64,000 bases of DNA from Planctomycetota bacterium (lineage in GTDB: Bacteria > Planctomycetota > Planctomycetia > Gemmatales > HRBIN36). The stretch spans positions 62,001-126,000 of the forward strand of contig JACTMY010000002.1 in the NCBI GenBank assembly GCA_014584395.1, in the 5' to 3' direction. The notes beneath the pieces are model-generated. The model was given only the letters and a program-made list of their open reading frames with translations, ran no database searches and was not told the DNA's origin. Both the position numbers and the translations under genes were made by a program. Shown here piece by piece: positions 35,891 through 44,701 of this stretch. How positions within the stretch are numbered: position 1 is the first letter of the stretch; every line of letters starts with the position of its first letter.

Positions 35891-35916
35891 ACCCACGGTG
35901 CTTGCCCGTGGGTTTT
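35891..35916 (+). terminator. probable terminator after the small lipoprotein gene
   Basis: Stem ACCCACGG (35891-35898) and CCGTGGGT (35906-35913), 7-base loop, then TTTT. It lies 68 bp after the lipoprotein stop and 103 bp before the ABC gene start. Confidence 0.55.
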
Positions 35917-36018
35917 CCATGCGCAGAGAAGGTCGACTTCATCGACTTGCAGAGTGCATCGCGACACCCTAATAATGAGATAAGCGGATTCTCGGAACCT
36001 TGTCGGCCTGGGTGTTCC

Positions 36019-37758
36019 ATGGTGTTCAAGCATATGGCGCCTGCTCACGACACACACTCTGGCGGGCAGGTCAAGCATTTGTCGCCGCTTTCTCGGCTGA
36101 TGCAATTATTGGCGTCCGAACGCCGCGAAATCCTCACAATCGTGGTCTATTCAGTCGCAGTGGGCATCTTGAGCCTGGCCACGCCCATCGCGGCGGCGGC
36201 CCTGGTCAATAGCATTGCCTTTGCCACGTTTCTCCAACCCCTCATCATCCTCTGCCTGGTGCTGTTGGTTTGTTTGTTGGCCGCGTCCATCTTGCGGTGG
36301 ATGAAAGCGTTTGTCGTCGAGTGGATTCAGCAGCGCATTTTTGTCAAAGTGGTCATCGATTTGGCGCAGCGGCTGCCGCGCGTGCGGTTGAGCGCTTTTG
36401 ACCTGCAGCACGGCCCGGAATTGGTCAATCGCTTCTTTGACGTCTTGACTGTGCAAAAAGCCTCAGCCGCCTTGCTGCTGGATGGCATTTCGTTGAGCTT
36501 GCAGACCCTGGTGGGGCTGATCCTTTTGGCTTTTTATCACGAGTTCCTCCTGGCGTTCGACATTGCCCTGATCCTGTGCCTGGCGTTTACGATTTTTGTG
36601 CTGGGCCGCGGCGCCATTAAGACCAGCATTCAAGAGTCGCGCGCCAAATACGTCGTGGCCGGTTGGATAGAGGAACTGGCCCGGCATCCCTTGGCGTTCA
36701 AGCTCTTCGAAGGGGAAGCCTTGGCCCTGGACCGTGTCGACGACATCACCCAGAATTACCTGCAAGCCCGCCGCGCGCATTTCCGCATCCTGATGCGCCA
36801 GTACGGCTTTTTGCTGGCCGTCCACGCCGTGGCCTCCACCGTCTTGTTGGGCATCGGCGGCTATCTGGTGATTCAAGAACAACTCTCGCTCGGCCAGTTG
36901 GTGGCCGCGGAGCTGATCGTGACCTTGATCGTGAGCTCCTTCATCAAGTTCGGCAAACAATTGGAATACTATTACGACTTGCTTGCGGCCGTGGATAAGC
37001 TGAGCCATCTGATCGACCTGCCCCTGGAGCGGGAATCGGGGGAGAACACGCGGAAAATCATGGGGCCGGCCCGGGTGCGCGTCATCAACGTCGATTTCGA
37101 CTATGGCGATCAGCGCCGTCCCATCTTCCAGAAATTCAACTTGACCCTGGAACCCGGGGAGCGCGTCGCCATCATCGGCCCGAATGGCGCGGGCAAAAGC
37201 ACCTTGCTCGATTTACTCTTGGGTCTGCGCGACCCCGTCAAGGGCGTGATTGAGATCGACGACATCGACCTGCGGGATTGGTCCTTGCCGGCGTTGCGCT
37301 GCCAAATGGCCATCGTCAAGGGGATCGAAATTTTTGAAGGCACCCTGATCGACAACGTCCGCATGGGGCGAGGGCTCGTCGGCATTGCCGAGGTGCGGCA
37401 AGCCCTTGACGACGTTGGCTTGTTGGAGGATGTTCTGGATTTGCCCGATGGCTTGCAAACGATCCTCCGCACCGGCGGTTCGCCCTTGTCCCTGGGGCAG
37501 GCGCAGCGTTTGATGGTGGCGCGCGCCATCCTGAGCCGGCCCCGTTTGCTGGTGCTCGATGAAGTCCTCGACGACATGGACCATGAATTGCAGAACAGCG
37601 TCTTGCCCACGCTGATGCACCCTCAGGCGCCGTGGACGCTGCTGGTGATCACGCACAGCAAGGAAGTGGCTGACTTTTGCGATCGTACGGTTCGGCTTGA
37701 CCGCATCGCGCGGCTGGAAAACGCATCGAGCAAGCTGCCCGACGCCGTGGGCTCGTGA
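36019..37758 (+). CDS. ABC exporter (fused membrane and ATPase domains), type I secretion-like
   Basis: 579 residues. Membrane domain about 35-335 with several helices (LTIVVYSVAVGILSLATPI, LIILCLVLLVCLLAASIL, ISLSLQTLVGLILLAFYH). ATPase domain about 355-579: Walker A GPNGAGKS at about 386, signature LSLGQAQR at about 490 (standard LSGGQ), Walker B RLLVLDEV, D-loop DDMD instead of SALD, H-loop VITHSK. No N-terminal C39 peptidase domain. It is followed by HlyD-like and TolC-like genes with 22- and 62-bp gaps, so an inner-membrane component of a tripartite exporter is likely. Start ATG 36019; frame upstream is open but not protein-like. Confidence 0.9.
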   Translation: MVFKHMAPAHDTHSGGQVKHLSPLSRLMQLLASERREILTIVVYSVAVGILSLATPIAAAALVNSIAFATFLQPLIILCLVLLVCLLAASILRWMKAFVVEWIQQRIFVKVVIDLAQRLPRVRLSAFDLQHGPELVNRFFDVLTVQKASAALLLDGISLSLQTLVGLILLAFYHEFLLAFDIALILCLAFTIFVLGRGAIKTSIQESRAKYVVAGWIEELARHPLAFKLFEGEALALDRVDDITQNYLQARRAHFRILMRQYGFLLAVHAVASTVLLGIGGYLVIQEQLSLGQLVAAELIVTLIVSSFIKFGKQLEYYYDLLAAVDKLSHLIDLPLERESGENTRKIMGPARVRVINVDFDYGDQRRPIFQKFNLTLEPGERVAIIGPNGAGKSTLLDLLLGLRDPVKGVIEIDDIDLRDWSLPALRCQMAIVKGIEIFEGTLIDNVRMGRGLVGIAEVRQALDDVGLLEDVLDLPDGLQTILRTGGSPLSLGQAQRLMVARAILSRPRLLVLDEVLDDMDHELQNSVLPTLMHPQAPWTLLVITHSKEVADFCDRTVRLDRIARLENASSKLPDAVGS

Positions 37759-37780
37759 AGCTGAGCGAGGAGGCGACCTC

Positions 37781-39316
37781 ATGAACCTGCACCAGACCGT
37801 GGCATCCGTGGAAGACAGCATTTGGACTAATCGCACGCTAATCCTGCGCAGCGTGCAGATGGTCCATTCCTCCCGGCGCTGGCGTCCTTCCACCTGGTGG
37901 ATCATCCTGGGCATGTTCCTGCTGGCGGCGGGGCTAATGTTCGTTCCCTGGCGGCAATCGGTGGTGGGATCCGGGCGGGCCGTGGCCTTCAATCCCGTGG
38001 AGCGGGCCCAATACATCATTTCGCCGATCGATGGCCGCATCAAGCAGTGGTTTGTCGTGGAGGGGGATCACGTTAAAGCGGGGCAAAGAATCGTGGAATT
38101 AGTGGACAACGATCCCAGCCTCGAACGCCGGCTCCTGGACGAGGAACTGGCCATCTTGGCGCGATTGCGGGCCGTGGAAGGCCGCATGGAGCAGATCGAA
38201 TACAGCATCATCTATCTGACCAATTCCCGGAACGCCCAGATGGAGCGGGCCCGGGCCGACTTGGTGCGCGACGAACAATCTTACCTGGCATCCCTCAAGG
38301 AAGAAGAGGAACTTAAGGCCATTTATGAAGCGGCCGTGGACAACTTCGACATCATGGAGCGGCAGTTCAACAATCCCCTCGGCCGGCTGGTCTCGGAACT
38401 TCAGTTCATTCAAGCGAAGCGCGAGCGGGATTCCGCCAAGGCCAAACTGGATCGGGCCGAGCGGCTCGTGGAACGCGCTTTGGCCCAGGTGACCGCCTCC
38501 AAGGAGCGGATCAAGCAAACGGATGAGGATACCAAGCAGCGCATCTCCACGGAGCAGGCCTTGCTCAAGTCGATCCAGGCGGAATTGCAAAACGTCCAAA
38601 GGGAAAAGCTCGCCATCGAAACGCGGATCGCCCGGCAACGCGCCCAGTACGTCAACGCACCCACGGATGGCACCGTGTTTCGCCTGCTGGTCAACGCGGA
38701 TCAAGGCGGCGCCCTTGTGCGGCCCGGCGAACGCATGGCCGTGATCGTGCCCGACGTCAAGGACTCGAGGAAGATCGAGAATGTTCTGCCCACGATCCTG
38801 GGGGGATTGGCAACGCTGCTGCCGTATCGCAATCCGGCTGAAGCAACCATGTGGGAAGCCTTCGCCATGGCGACGAGGCGCTGGCCCGTGCCCACGTCGC
38901 CCTATCCGGGGCTGGTCGTCGAACTCAACATCGACGGCAACGACCTGCCCCTGGTCGAGCCGGGCATGTTGGTCCGCTTGCAGTTTGAGGGCTGGCCCGC
39001 CGTGCAATTCGTCGGGTGGCCTTCGGTGGCGCGCGGGACGTTCGGCGGCCGCGTCTACCTGGTGGACCCGACCACCAATGAAAAGGGACAGTTTCGCATC
39101 CTGGTCGAGGAGTATAAGCACCAGCCCGAAGACCACGATTGGCCGGATCAACGCTATCTCCGGCAAGGGGTGCGCGCCAATGGTTGGGTCCTCATGGAAC
39201 AGGACGTGAGCTTGGGGTGGGAAATCTGGCGGCGCTTGAATGGCTTCCCTGTCTCGGTGGATAAGCAGAGTTCGAAAGACCCCTCGATCCTTGGACCGGT
39301 CTCGCGGGGGAAGTAG
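37781..39316 (+). CDS. HlyD-like periplasmic adaptor (membrane fusion protein)
   Basis: 511 residues. GAGGAGG precedes the ATG at 37781. One N-terminal membrane helix (TWWIILGMFLLAAGLMFV, about 38-55), a lipoyl half-motif SPIDGRIKQWFVVEGDHVKAG (residues about 84-104), a long coiled-coil hairpin about 110-290 rich in Glu, Arg and Lys, the second lipoyl half (YVNAPTDGTVFRLL), and a beta-barrel C-terminus (EPGMLVRLQFEGWP). This is the HlyD/EmrA layout that bridges an inner-membrane pump and a TolC channel. About 50 residues near 330-370 (VLPTILGGLATLLPY) form an insertion not seen in simple adaptors. Confidence 0.9.
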   Translation: MNLHQTVASVEDSIWTNRTLILRSVQMVHSSRRWRPSTWWIILGMFLLAAGLMFVPWRQSVVGSGRAVAFNPVERAQYIISPIDGRIKQWFVVEGDHVKAGQRIVELVDNDPSLERRLLDEELAILARLRAVEGRMEQIEYSIIYLTNSRNAQMERARADLVRDEQSYLASLKEEEELKAIYEAAVDNFDIMERQFNNPLGRLVSELQFIQAKRERDSAKAKLDRAERLVERALAQVTASKERIKQTDEDTKQRISTEQALLKSIQAELQNVQREKLAIETRIARQRAQYVNAPTDGTVFRLLVNADQGGALVRPGERMAVIVPDVKDSRKIENVLPTILGGLATLLPYRNPAEATMWEAFAMATRRWPVPTSPYPGLVVELNIDGNDLPLVEPGMLVRLQFEGWPAVQFVGWPSVARGTFGGRVYLVDPTTNEKGQFRILVEEYKHQPEDHDWPDQRYLRQGVRANGWVLMEQDVSLGWEIWRRLNGFPVSVDKQSSKDPSILGPVSRGK

Positions 39317-39378
39317 CGTGCGGGGCCGGCATGGCTTAGTGAATGGAGCACGAGCAGGAAGAAGGGAAGGAGTCCTTC

Positions 39379-41121
39379 ATGATCAGGCTCGGTGGAATCA
39401 ATGTCCAAGCCATCGCGGCCTTGTGGCTGCTGGGATTGGGCCTGTGGACTTGGGCGGATGAGCCGTCCGTCGCCCCTGCCGCACCCAAAGGCGAACCCGC
39501 TGCGCCCGAAGCCGTGCTGCCCTTCGCTCCCGCTTCGGAAGCGAGTTTATTTTTCGGTCCGCACTTGCCGCCGCTGCCCGCCGAGGCGCGAACGCATTGG
39601 CTGAATCGTCCGATTCATCCCTGGACCTTGGGCGACGTCTTCACTCCGCCGCCTGCGGGCATCCATCGCTCGCTGCCGGTCGTCTCGGCTCCAATGCGTG
39701 AATCGATCGCCGCTGAACTGCCCTCCATGCCGTCCCCGCATCCCAAGCCGCTGCCCGCGCTGCCGCAAACGGGAGCGTTGGAAATGCGGGAAATCTTGCA
39801 GAGCGTGGAGCGCTCGTTTCCCTTGCTGTTGGCCATCACCCAGGAGCGTGAAATCGCCTCGGGTCAGCGCGTCGCCGCCGAGGGGGCGTTTGATCTTCAT
39901 TTGCGCGCACGCAGCACGACCATTCCCGAAGGTACGTATCCTAACCGGCGCGTCGACTTGGCGTTCGAGCAATCCACGCCCCTTTACGGGATTAGTTATT
40001 TTGCCGGCTATCGCCTGGGGCGGGGCGATTTTCCCAGCTACTCCGGGGGGCAAGTCACCGCCCAGGGAGGGGAGTTTCGGGCGGGGTTGGTGGTGCCGTT
40101 GCTCCGCGGGGGGCCGATCGACCGGCAAAGGGCGTTGTTGCGACAGGCTCAAATCGCCGAGGACCTGGCCAACCCCACGATTCAGCGGGCCAGGATCGAT
40201 TTCCTCCGCGCCGCCGCCCGGGCTTATTGGAATTGGGTCGCTCGGGGAGAGCAGTATCTCGTCGCGGAGGACATTCTGCGTTTGGCGGTGGAGCGTCAAA
40301 AAATTCTGGAGGAACAACTCAGGCAAGGGGCCGGCAATCAGGTCAACGTCGTAGACAATCGCCGCATCCTGGCGGAACGGCAAGGCATTTTGGCCAATGC
40401 GGAACGGCTGTTTCAGCAAGCCTCGTTCGATCTGTCGCTGTTTTTGCGCGATGCGGAAGGCTTGCCCCAAGTCCCCGGGGCGGATCGGTTGCCGCGCCAT
40501 TTTCGGGTCATGACGCCGAAGCCGCTCCCGCCCGGCCAGTTGAAAAAGGATATCACGCTCGCGCAGCAATGGCGTCCGGAACTGCAGCGCTTTCCGCTGC
40601 TGCGGGAGCGCGCCGCGGTCGAGCTGCGCCTGGCGGAAAATGCGCTGTATCCCGCGCTCCATTTGAGCATGAGTGGTTCACAGGACGTTGGCTTGGCCGG
40701 GTCGGGTCTCGATCGCTCCAATTGGGACATCACCATGGTTCTGGACGTGCCCCTGCAGCGCCGCGAGGCGCAAGGACGCGCTCAGGCGGCCAGGGCCTTG
40801 CTCTTGCAATTGGCCGCTCAGGAACAATTTGCCCGCGATCAGATCATCGCCGACGTGCAAAACGCCCATGCCGATCTGGATCGAACGCTGCAGCGGTGGC
40901 TGCAAGCCCAGCATGAACAGAAAGAGGCCGAGGAAGTCCTCAAGCTCGAACTGGAACGGATGAAGCTGGGCGGCCTGGACCTCTTCGTCGTCAACATTCG
41001 CGAACAGCAGGCGGCGAATGCCGTCCTGAGGGTCATCGACGCCTTGGCGGACTTCTACCGAGCCGAGGCGGACTATCGCGCCGCCCTGGGTTTGGATTCC
41101 ATTCCGACTTCCCCCCGTTAG
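39379..41121 (+). CDS. TolC-family outer-membrane efflux protein
   Basis: 580 residues. Signal-like N-terminus (AIAALWLLGLGLWTWA), then about 110 residues of Pro/Ala-rich extension not in classical TolC, then two OEP repeats: MREILQSVERSFPLLLAIT starts the first and LRQGAGNQVNVVDNRRILAE, LPLRERAAVELRLAEN-like and AEEVLKLELERMKLGG stretches mark the coiled helices. GGTGGAATC context: the ATG at 39379 follows AAGGGAAGGAG. It completes the exporter with the upstream ABC and adaptor genes. The pro-rich N-terminal segment might interact with the unusual planctomycete envelope (inference). Confidence 0.9.
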   Translation: MIRLGGINVQAIAALWLLGLGLWTWADEPSVAPAAPKGEPAAPEAVLPFAPASEASLFFGPHLPPLPAEARTHWLNRPIHPWTLGDVFTPPPAGIHRSLPVVSAPMRESIAAELPSMPSPHPKPLPALPQTGALEMREILQSVERSFPLLLAITQEREIASGQRVAAEGAFDLHLRARSTTIPEGTYPNRRVDLAFEQSTPLYGISYFAGYRLGRGDFPSYSGGQVTAQGGEFRAGLVVPLLRGGPIDRQRALLRQAQIAEDLANPTIQRARIDFLRAAARAYWNWVARGEQYLVAEDILRLAVERQKILEEQLRQGAGNQVNVVDNRRILAERQGILANAERLFQQASFDLSLFLRDAEGLPQVPGADRLPRHFRVMTPKPLPPGQLKKDITLAQQWRPELQRFPLLRERAAVELRLAENALYPALHLSMSGSQDVGLAGSGLDRSNWDITMVLDVPLQRREAQGRAQAARALLLQLAAQEQFARDQIIADVQNAHADLDRTLQRWLQAQHEQKEAEEVLKLELERMKLGGLDLFVVNIREQQAANAVLRVIDALADFYRAEADYRAALGLDSIPTSPR

Positions 41122-41165
41122 AATGGAAGGGGCGATGGTCGCTCGGTTTCGCGCTGGAGACCTCC

Positions 41166-42191
41166 ATGATCCGGTCTCGCTTCCGCCAGAAGGTCCACGC
41201 CGCGTCGCCAGGCACGCGGCTGGCCATCCGCTGGATGACGCTGCTCATGCTGCTCGGCTTTGCCTATTGGGCCATGCACCGGCTGGATCGGCCCAAGGCC
41301 TGGCGGTGGTGGGGGCAATTGACGACGCCTTCCGGCGCCATCGACGCCGCGCCAAGCGGCCCGCGCCAAGCCCCGTTCCCTGACCTGGACTTGCTGCGCA
41401 AAGTGGAGGATGGCACGCCCTTTGGCGTCGAGAACGATCGTTTGCTGTTGCCCAGCGAAGTCAACGAACGGCATCGGATCGACGCCGACGCCCGCTATCA
41501 CTTGCTGTTCCTGGCCAGCATGGCGCCCGGCGCCTCGCTGTTGCACGATGCGCGGCCGTCCGTCACCTATGAACAACTCCTGGCGGACCCCGCCGCGAAC
41601 CGCGGCGAAGTGGTTCGCTTTCAGGGCGAGTTGCTTTCCTGGTCCAAGATTCCCCTCAAGCGCAGCGAGATTCCTGGACAATCCCATGCCTATCAAGCCT
41701 GGGTCATTCTGGAACAGCCGCAGCAGCGGATATGCTATCTTTTTTCTGAACTGCCGGAAGGATGGCGGGAAACGCCCGTGCCCAGTCAGGAATTGCTGGG
41801 CGTGGCCATCGCGGGTTATTTTCTTAAGGGACTGAAGGTCGAGCATCCCCAGCAGCCGAACCAATCCGTGATCGTCCCCGTAGTGGTGGGAAAGCGTTTG
41901 CACCTTCTGCCCGGCGTGGAAGCCGCGGCGGGCGGCATCCAGTTGCCCTGGCTGTTTTTCTGGATGGCTCTGCCCGTGGCGCTGCTGATGCTGCTGGCCT
42001 GGAGTTGGTACGTGCGGGAGGATCGTTCCCTGCGGCAGCGCTTGGCCCTGGTCGAGTCGCGGCGCCATGCCCTGGACCTGGAGTCCATCGAACAACTGGA
42101 AAAAAATGCCCAGGAAGACCACCCAACTTCGGTCCCGGAGCCAGAAGCTCAGGCCAAGCCCGATAGCATGACGGATGGATCGAGTCTATAA
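41166..42191 (+). CDS. uncharacterised membrane protein of the exporter cluster
   Basis: 341 residues. Two predicted membrane helices, about 20-38 (RWMTLLMLLGFAYWAMH) and about 258-280 (LPWLFFWMALPVALLMLLAW), bracket an about 210-residue extracytoplasmic region containing VVRFQGELLSWSKIPLK and AYQAWVILEQPQQRICYLF; the C-terminal tail is cytoplasmic, charged and likely helical. I do not recognise the family. It lies 44 bp after the TolC gene with GGAG at -7 and is followed 76 bp later by the prenyltransferase-fold gene, all on the same strand, so it may belong to the same operon. Confidence 0.75.
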   Translation: MIRSRFRQKVHAASPGTRLAIRWMTLLMLLGFAYWAMHRLDRPKAWRWWGQLTTPSGAIDAAPSGPRQAPFPDLDLLRKVEDGTPFGVENDRLLLPSEVNERHRIDADARYHLLFLASMAPGASLLHDARPSVTYEQLLADPAANRGEVVRFQGELLSWSKIPLKRSEIPGQSHAYQAWVILEQPQQRICYLFSELPEGWRETPVPSQELLGVAIAGYFLKGLKVEHPQQPNQSVIVPVVVGKRLHLLPGVEAAAGGIQLPWLFFWMALPVALLMLLAWSWYVREDRSLRQRLALVESRRHALDLESIEQLEKNAQEDHPTSVPEPEAQAKPDSMTDGSSL

Positions 42192-42267
42192 TAGATGAAA
42201 TCGCAGTCAAGGATTTGGATCGCCCAGGCCAAGCCAACGCGCCATTCGTGGATCAAGGGAATCGGAC

Positions 42268-44010
42268 ATGTCCAATCCAATCGAAACGCCCACCCCGGAC
42301 AAGCGGCGCACGACGTCGGCTTCGCGCCGTCCCATGCGGTCGTTCATTCCCTTGACCGAACTGCTGCAGAACCGCGTCTCGAAAAACGACCTGTACATGA
42401 TCGTGCCGGCCTTGCTGCTCAGCCTGCTGTTGAATGCCATCCTCATCGGCTGCTTGATTTGGTTTCACGATCCCAAAACCGCGACCACGAACCCGACGTC
42501 CGCGGCGGCTCGGGTGCGTGCGGCCGAGGAAAAAACCTCTTTCGATCCCAAGCCCAAGGATGACTTCATCGATCCCGGAGCGGTCGACTTACACGTCGGC
42601 GACACGGCCATCGATTCCGAGATTAAAATCCCCGCAAACCATGCCATCCCGGAGTTGGACGTCGGCTTGGATTTGATCAAGGACCCCAACCGCGCTTCGG
42701 GCATCGGTTCGGGAAACGAAGGCGGCGTTCAAGGCGCGGATGGCAACGACCTCAAGGGACTGAGCGGCATGCCGCTGGTCGGTCATGATTATGGCTTTAG
42801 CGGCGCCACTGGAGCTGGGCCGGTGGGCGACGGCGTGGGCCTGCTCGAAGGCTTGGGCGGCGGCAGCGTCAAAGCAGGCGGCACCGCGCTGCGCAACGGC
42901 GACCTGAATAAGATCGCCGGCATCATGGGCGGCACCGACGCTTCACAGCGGGCCGTGGCCATGGGGCTGCAATGGCTGAAAAAACACCAGGCCAGCGATG
43001 GCCATTGGTCGATGGACAATTACCACAAGCACAGCCCGGGCTGCGATTGCCGGACGCCGATCGAACAGGAAGTGCAGGAAAACGACACCGCCGCGACGGC
43101 CCTGGGCTTATTGCCCTTCTTGGGAGCCGGCCACACGCATCTAAAGCCAACCCCCTACCGCGACACCGTGGCGGCGTCGTTGCAATACCTCATGCGGCGC
43201 TTCGATCAGCAGGGCGACCTGGGGGGAACGATGTACGGCCATGCCCTGGCCACCTTGGCTTTGTGCGAAGCTTATGCCGCGACCCGCGATCCCAAGTTGC
43301 GGGATTCGGCGCAGCGGGCCGTGAACTTCATCGTCTACGCCCAAAATCCCCGCACCGGGGGCTGGCGCTATCGGCCGCGCACCAACGGCGACACCTCCGT
43401 CCTGGGCTGGCAGATCATGGCCCTGAAGAGCGCCGAACTGGCCGATCTCAAGGTTCCCGCCAAGACCTACGACCTGGCCAATCAGTTTCTCGATGCCTGT
43501 CAGATCAAGGTCGCGCTGGCCGGCGTCCCGAATCAGCAGTTCGTCGGGTTCAGCTACATGCCGGGCGAATACGAGACGCCCGCTTTGACCGCCGCGGGCC
43601 TCTTAAGCCGCGAGTACCTGGGCTGGGGCGCCAAGAACCCCGACCTCATCAGCGGCTGCCAGTATCTGATCCATCGCTTGCCGCCGCGCGTCGAGGATTT
43701 CCAGCCGGGGGATCGATTGCAGCTTTATTATTGGTACTATGCCACGCAGGTGCTGCACCACATGAGCGGCCCCTACTTCGAAAAGTGGAATCCCCGGGTG
43801 CGCGATTTGCTCGTCAAAACCCAGGAAATGGAAGGCCATCGGGCCGGGAGCTGGGATCCCATGATCGCCGACCATGGCAATCGCGGCGGCCGCGTGTACG
43901 CCACGTCGCTGGCCGTGCTAACGCTCGAAGTCTATTACCGCTACTTGCCGCTCTATCGCCGGGACTTCATGAACCACCTCCACGGCAACGACAAACCCTC
44001 CGGCAAGTAA
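42268..44010 (+). CDS. membrane-anchored prenyltransferase/squalene-oxidase-fold protein
   Basis: 580 residues. Cytoplasmic leader 1-45, one membrane helix about 46-67 (IVPALLLSLLLNAILIGCLIW), a low-complexity Gly/Asp-rich linker 80-210, then an alpha/alpha-barrel of repeats from about 225: AMGLQWLKKHQASDGHWSM, TAATALGLLPFLGAGH, AVNFIVYAQNPRTGGWRY. QxDGxW and GGW-type motifs match the prenyltransferase/terpene-cyclase repeat fold. There is no DxDD cyclase motif that I can see, so a binding or peptidoglycan/protein-interaction role is as likely as catalysis. Such anchored proteins are frequent in planctomycetes. Confidence 0.85.
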   Translation: MSNPIETPTPDKRRTTSASRRPMRSFIPLTELLQNRVSKNDLYMIVPALLLSLLLNAILIGCLIWFHDPKTATTNPTSAAARVRAAEEKTSFDPKPKDDFIDPGAVDLHVGDTAIDSEIKIPANHAIPELDVGLDLIKDPNRASGIGSGNEGGVQGADGNDLKGLSGMPLVGHDYGFSGATGAGPVGDGVGLLEGLGGGSVKAGGTALRNGDLNKIAGIMGGTDASQRAVAMGLQWLKKHQASDGHWSMDNYHKHSPGCDCRTPIEQEVQENDTAATALGLLPFLGAGHTHLKPTPYRDTVAASLQYLMRRFDQQGDLGGTMYGHALATLALCEAYAATRDPKLRDSAQRAVNFIVYAQNPRTGGWRYRPRTNGDTSVLGWQIMALKSAELADLKVPAKTYDLANQFLDACQIKVALAGVPNQQFVGFSYMPGEYETPALTAAGLLSREYLGWGAKNPDLISGCQYLIHRLPPRVEDFQPGDRLQLYYWYYATQVLHHMSGPYFEKWNPRVRDLLVKTQEMEGHRAGSWDPMIADHGNRGGRVYATSLAVLTLEVYYRYLPLYRRDFMNHLHGNDKPSGK

Positions 44011-44162
44011 CCCCGCTGAACGGACCGTCGGCCGGCAGGGCCGGAGTTAGATTAATTCTGTCGGCATTGGGCATCGGCTAGGGGCCACGTACCTTGGAAC
44101 CATTCGGGGAGAGCAACGCATCTCAAGCCTCCCGGCCTGATCGCATCGTCAAGAGGGCCGCC

Positions 44163-44657
44163 ATGGGGTGTTTCTTCGTCCTGATCTGCATTTTTTACGC
44201 GGCGGGATTGGGCATGCTCGTCTTTGGCCTCTGGAGCGCTAAACGCTCCCAGTCGGCGGGCAATTGGCCCACCACGCCCGGGACTCTCACCAGAGTTCAC
44301 ATGGAAGAAAGTTCCGATAGCGAGAGCACAAGCTACCAGGTTCGGGTCCAATACACCTATGCCGTGGACAATACGACCTATGAGGGCGATCAACTGGCCT
44401 TTGGCTATGGCAGCAGCAGCGGCGAGGCCGCCCACCGGGAGATTTACGATAAACTCAAACGGGCCAAACAGGTCATGGTGCGCTACGATCCTGAGCACCC
44501 CGCCGTCTCATGCCTGTCCTACGGCATGCATCGCATGATTACGTTCATCTTCGTTTTTTCCATCATGTGGCTGGTCTTCACCACCGGCTTTGCCATTCTC
44601 TGGTGGCTCATGATGCAGTCCGATCACGTGCTGCTCAAGCATCTCGAAGTGCTCTGA
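44163..44657 (+). CDS. DUF3592 membrane protein
   Basis: 164 residues from the ATG at 44163 (AAGAGGG at about -6 to -12); the TTG-started upstream frame was not used. N-terminal helix (CFFVLICIFYAAGLGMLVFGLW), an extracytoplasmic DUF3592 beta domain (VQYTYAVDNTTYEGDQLAFGYG and VMVRYDPEHPAVSCL), and a C-terminal helix (ITFIFVFSIMWLVFTTGFAI). Function unknown. Transcribed alone, converging on the large permease gene. Confidence 0.82.
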   Translation: MGCFFVLICIFYAAGLGMLVFGLWSAKRSQSAGNWPTTPGTLTRVHMEESSDSESTSYQVRVQYTYAVDNTTYEGDQLAFGYGSSSGEAAHREIYDKLKRAKQVMVRYDPEHPAVSCLSYGMHRMITFIFVFSIMWLVFTTGFAILWWLMMQSDHVLLKHLEVL

Positions 44658-44701
44658 GCCATGGCGGTCATCTGCTCGCTCTGGCACGCCCTTCTCTTAG
44701 T

